A stretch of DNA of 64,000 bases from assembly GCA_910584905.1 (NCBI GenBank), contig CAJUCQ010000079.1:1-64000 (forward strand), given 5' to 3'. Positions 62,111 through 64,000 of this stretch are shown piece by piece (positions within the stretch are counted from its first letter, which is position 1; each line of letters starts with the position of its first letter). The notes beneath the pieces were generated by a model, which saw nothing but the letters and a program-made list of their open reading frames with translations, was not told the origin of the DNA and made no database searches. The position numbers and the translations under genes were made by a program. Source of the DNA: an uncultured Muribaculaceae bacterium. GTDB taxonomy: Bacteria > Bacteroidota > Bacteroidia > Bacteroidales > Muribaculaceae.

Positions 62111-62896
62111 TCAGCATCGTCGCACGGCGGGTCCGAAGATGCGGGCGGCGTTTTCGGTCGTGGCTTCGGCTGTCTGCGACGGGGTCAGTTCAAGGGCATC
62201 GCCTACTGTGGCGGCGATATATGGCAGGTAGGCCGACTCGTTGCGGCGTCCGCGCCGCGGCACCGGTGCGAGGTAGGGTGAGTCAGTTTCCAGCACTATT
62301 TTTTCGATGCCTATTTCAGGCAACACGGCGCGCAGGCCGGAGTTTTTGAAGGTGACGATTCCGTTTATTCCGAAGAATGCTTCCGGGAAAAGCCGTCTTA
62401 TAGCCCGCACGTCGTCTACGCTGCCTCCGAAACTGTGGAATACGGGGCGGGCAGCCGGATGCGCCTTCAGGACTTCAAGGACCTGCGGGAGAGCTTCGCG
62501 GCAATGGATTATCACCGGGAGGCCGAGTTCTTCGGCGAAGCCGCACTGAGAGTCGAATGCTTCGGACTGTGCGGAGGCGTGTTCTTTGCTCCAGTAGAGG
62601 TCGATGCCTATCTCTCCGACGGCGACGTATCCCGAGGCGTCGGAGAGTTCGCGCCTGATTACGGCCAAGTCTCCGGCGAGGCTTTCCGGGCGCACTTCCG
62701 TGGGGTGAAGCCCCATAGCTTTGGATATATTGTCGGGAAATTCGGCGGCCAGCCGCTTTAGCGGCTCGATGCTCGCGAGGTCGACATTCGGGAATATCAT
62801 GTGGCCGACCCCGGCTTCGATGGCCCGGCGCACGGCTTCGGCGCCTCCACCGGCAAAGTCGGGGTCGTAGAGGTGGGTGTGGGTGTCGGTCAGCAT
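62111..62896 (-). CDS. TatD family metal-dependent hydrolase
   Basis: This 261-residue TIM-barrel hydrolase is related to TatD DNases. Metal ligands lie in TDTHTHLYDPD, VGEIGIDLYWS, VIIHCREALP, VFHSFGGS and LETDSPYLAPVPRRG. Its function may be 3'-5' exonuclease or D-aminoacyl-tRNA cleanup, as reported for relatives. It starts ten bases after the stop of the polyprenyl synthase, so the two form one unit. Confidence 0.93.
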   Translation of the reverse strand: MLTDTHTHLYDPDFAGGGAEAVRRAIEAGVGHMIFPNVDLASIEPLKRLAAEFPDNISKAMGLHPTEVRPESLAGDLAVIRRELSDASGYVAVGEIGIDLYWSKEHASAQSEAFDSQCGFAEELGLPVIIHCREALPQVLEVLKAHPAARPVFHSFGGSVDDVRAIRRLFPEAFFGINGIVTFKNSGLRAVLPEIGIEKIVLETDSPYLAPVPRRGRRNESAYLPYIAATVGDALELTPSQTAEATTENAARIFGPAVRRC

Positions 62897-62905
62897 CGTG
62901 TGGAA

Positions 62906-63874
62906 TCAGTGTGTGCGGGATGCGGATTTGTGTGCGAGTTCGATGAAGAAATCGCGGAAACTGCCGTCCATGTCTATATCTTTGAGCGCGGCAATGGCTT
63001 TGGCGCTGTATTCTTGCACGAGGGCGTTGCAGCGGTTGCCGATGTCAAGGCGTTTGTAGACTCGCACCACCTGACGAATGCGCTCCTGCGGGTCGAGGTC
63101 TTCGCGCATGATGTCGGCGAGTTCGCCGTCGCTCTCGTCGAGCGCCGTGATAAGAAGCCAAGTTTTTTTGTTGTTTACGATGTCGCCTCCGATTTCTTTG
63201 CCGAATTCGAGCGGGTCGCCGAATGTGTCGAGCCAGTCGTCGCGGAGCTGGAATGCGAGGCCGAGGTCTACGCCGTAGCTGTACATGGCTTCGCAAGCAT
63301 CTTCGGACGCCCCGGCGAGGAAGGCCCCCATGCGGCAGGCACATCCCAGCAGGACTGATGTTTTGAGCTTGATCATTTCCATGTATTCATTGACGGTCAC
63401 GTCGTTGCGGTGCTCGAACTCCATGTCGAGCTGCTGTCCCTGATATATCTGCATGGCCGTGTCGTTGAAGAGGCGGAGCACGGTCTGAAGCTTATCGGCG
63501 GGGCAGTCGGCGATATATTCCGTGGCAAGGGTGAGCATGGCGTCGCCGGATAGGATTGCGGCGCCGGCGTTCCATTTGCGGTGCACGGCGGGGCGGCCGC
63601 GGCGGATGTCGGCGTTGTCCATGACGTCGTCGTGGAGGAGCGTGAAATTGTGGAAGATTTCAAGTCCGAGCGCCTGCGGGAGCGCTTCTTCGACGGGGCG
63701 GTCGCCGGCAAAGGCGGCAAATGCCGAGAGCAGCAGACGCGGGCGCAAGCGTTTGCCTCCGCCGGCGAGTGTGTAGATTATAGGTTCGTAGAGTCCCGGA
63801 GCGGTGGCGGGATATTTGATGTCAGCCGTTGCGTGGCTGATGATTTCGTTGATAGTCTCTTGTGTAGCTTGCAT
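62906..63874 (-). CDS. Polyprenyl diphosphate synthase
   Basis: This trans-isoprenyl diphosphate synthase has 322 residues from the ATG at 63874 (MQATQETINEIISH). The first Asp-rich motif is LLHDDVMDNADIRRGRPA and the second FQLRDDWLDTFGD; GGGKRLRPRLLL is the substrate-binding Lys-Arg region. The position -4/-5 from the first motif reads FTL, consistent with a medium-chain product (farnesyl/geranylgeranyl or longer), but chain length is uncertain. Confidence 0.93.
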   Translation of the reverse strand: MQATQETINEIISHATADIKYPATAPGLYEPIIYTLAGGGKRLRPRLLLSAFAAFAGDRPVEEALPQALGLEIFHNFTLLHDDVMDNADIRRGRPAVHRKWNAGAAILSGDAMLTLATEYIADCPADKLQTVLRLFNDTAMQIYQGQQLDMEFEHRNDVTVNEYMEMIKLKTSVLLGCACRMGAFLAGASEDACEAMYSYGVDLGLAFQLRDDWLDTFGDPLEFGKEIGGDIVNNKKTWLLITALDESDGELADIMREDLDPQERIRQVVRVYKRLDIGNRCNALVQEYSAKAIAALKDIDMDGSFRDFFIELAHKSASRTH

Positions 63875-63899
63875 TGTTGGTGTGGGAGGAAGTTTTATG

Positions 63900-63931
63900 C
63901 AAAAATACGACCCTTTCACCACATTTCCAAA
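63900..63931 (-). promoter_or_regulatory. Promoter of the polyprenyl synthase operon
   Basis: On the minus strand TTTG (63931-63928), 20 bases, TATTTTTG (63907-63900): a complete match. Start site about 22 bases before the ATG. Confidence 0.85.
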
Positions 63932-63940
63932 ATTAATCCT

Positions 63941-63948
63941 TATATTTG
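63941..63948 (+). promoter_or_regulatory. -7 box of the last, partial gene
   Basis: TATATTTG is a perfect TAnnTTTG match only six bases before the ATG at 63955. There is no good TTTG -33 element. Transcripts would have a leader of about three bases. Confidence 0.5.
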
Positions 63949-63954
63949 CGGACC

Positions 63955-64000
63955 ATGAAGATTCTGAAGTTCTATCCCGGCTCGGTGAATGAGCGCAATA
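63955..64000 (+). CDS. Start of a gene cut by the window edge
   Basis: Fifteen codons are visible: MKILKFYPGSVNERN. The pattern resembles N-termini of YciO/Sua5-like threonylcarbamoyl-AMP synthase-related proteins, but 15 residues are not enough to be sure. It is divergent from the polyprenyl synthase and has its own promoter-like box. Confidence 0.5.
   Translation, partial: MKILKFYPGSVNERN

Overview
The window looks like chromosome from a gut Bacteroidales, most likely of the Muribaculaceae type. This is inferred from gene content and sequence style, not from a database search. The GC content is high for the phylum. Promoters follow the Bacteroidota pattern TTTG-N20-TAnnTTTG, seen with exactly 20 bases between the two elements ahead of the alpha/beta hydrolase, guaB, rpmH, tRNA-Pro and the polyprenyl synthase. 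Shine-Dalgarno sequences are weak or absent. Phylum-typical families include DUF4835, TIGR02757, split gcvPA/gcvPB and a DcaP-like porin. There is no phage, insertion sequence, CRISPR array or rRNA; nearly all of the window is chromosomal core.

Layout. Bases 1-370 are non-coding and rich in inverted repeats. Bases 371-9783 (minus) hold a tight run of nine genes: lplA, gcvT, gcvH, gcvPA, gcvPB, lpdA, a secreted Ntn hydrolase, a BrkB/YihY membrane protein and ridA, with ATGA stop/start overlaps at four junctions. Bases 9971-16018 (minus) are a nucleotide-sugar operon (ugd, a DegT aminotransferase, a HAD hydrolase, gmd, fcl, a flavin reductase). Bases 16155-19818 (plus) form a three-gene cassette: an alpha/beta hydrolase, a Mur ligase whose N-terminus is membrane-embedded, and a D-Ala-D-Ala-ligase-like ATP-grasp enzyme. 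Next come nadC, rlmH, a CpsB-type phosphatase and a biotin-dependent pyruvate carboxylase/decarboxylase subunit.

Bases 24186-29666 encode a CzcBAC-type RND efflux system preceded by four copies of a GCACAT half-site. Immediately after it are an orphan golvesin-like domain with no ATG start and a 75-residue remnant of an MvaI/BcnI-type restriction enzyme. Bases 30499-34281 carry a secreted GH13 amylase, DAHP synthase/chorismate mutase and a ROK glucokinase. Bases 34292-42717 (minus) are a housekeeping block (dnaN, dnaQ-type exonuclease, coaBC, DUF4835, recN, rlmB, yigZ, lpxB), followed by tRNA-Pro, a CPBP protease, trmN6 and rpmH. Bases 45032-48753 (minus) form an envelope operon for murein peptides: a transglutaminase lipoprotein, an NlpC/P60 peptidase and a Tat-exported dipeptide epimerase. 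The rest holds ychF, a ClC channel, a polysaccharide-initiating sugar transferase, tsaC/tsaB, a TIGR02757 protein, guaB, two periplasmic folding factors, a sugar O-acetyltransferase, a porin, tatD, a polyprenyl synthase and the first bases of a further gene.

The most notable points are the hydrolase/membrane-Mur-ligase/Ddl-like cassette, the linkage of a secreted amide hydrolase to glycine cleavage, the all-exported murein-peptide operon, promoter boxes only 6-9 bases before the start codon of several genes, the repeated operator-like motif before the metal-efflux operon, and the decayed island after that operon.
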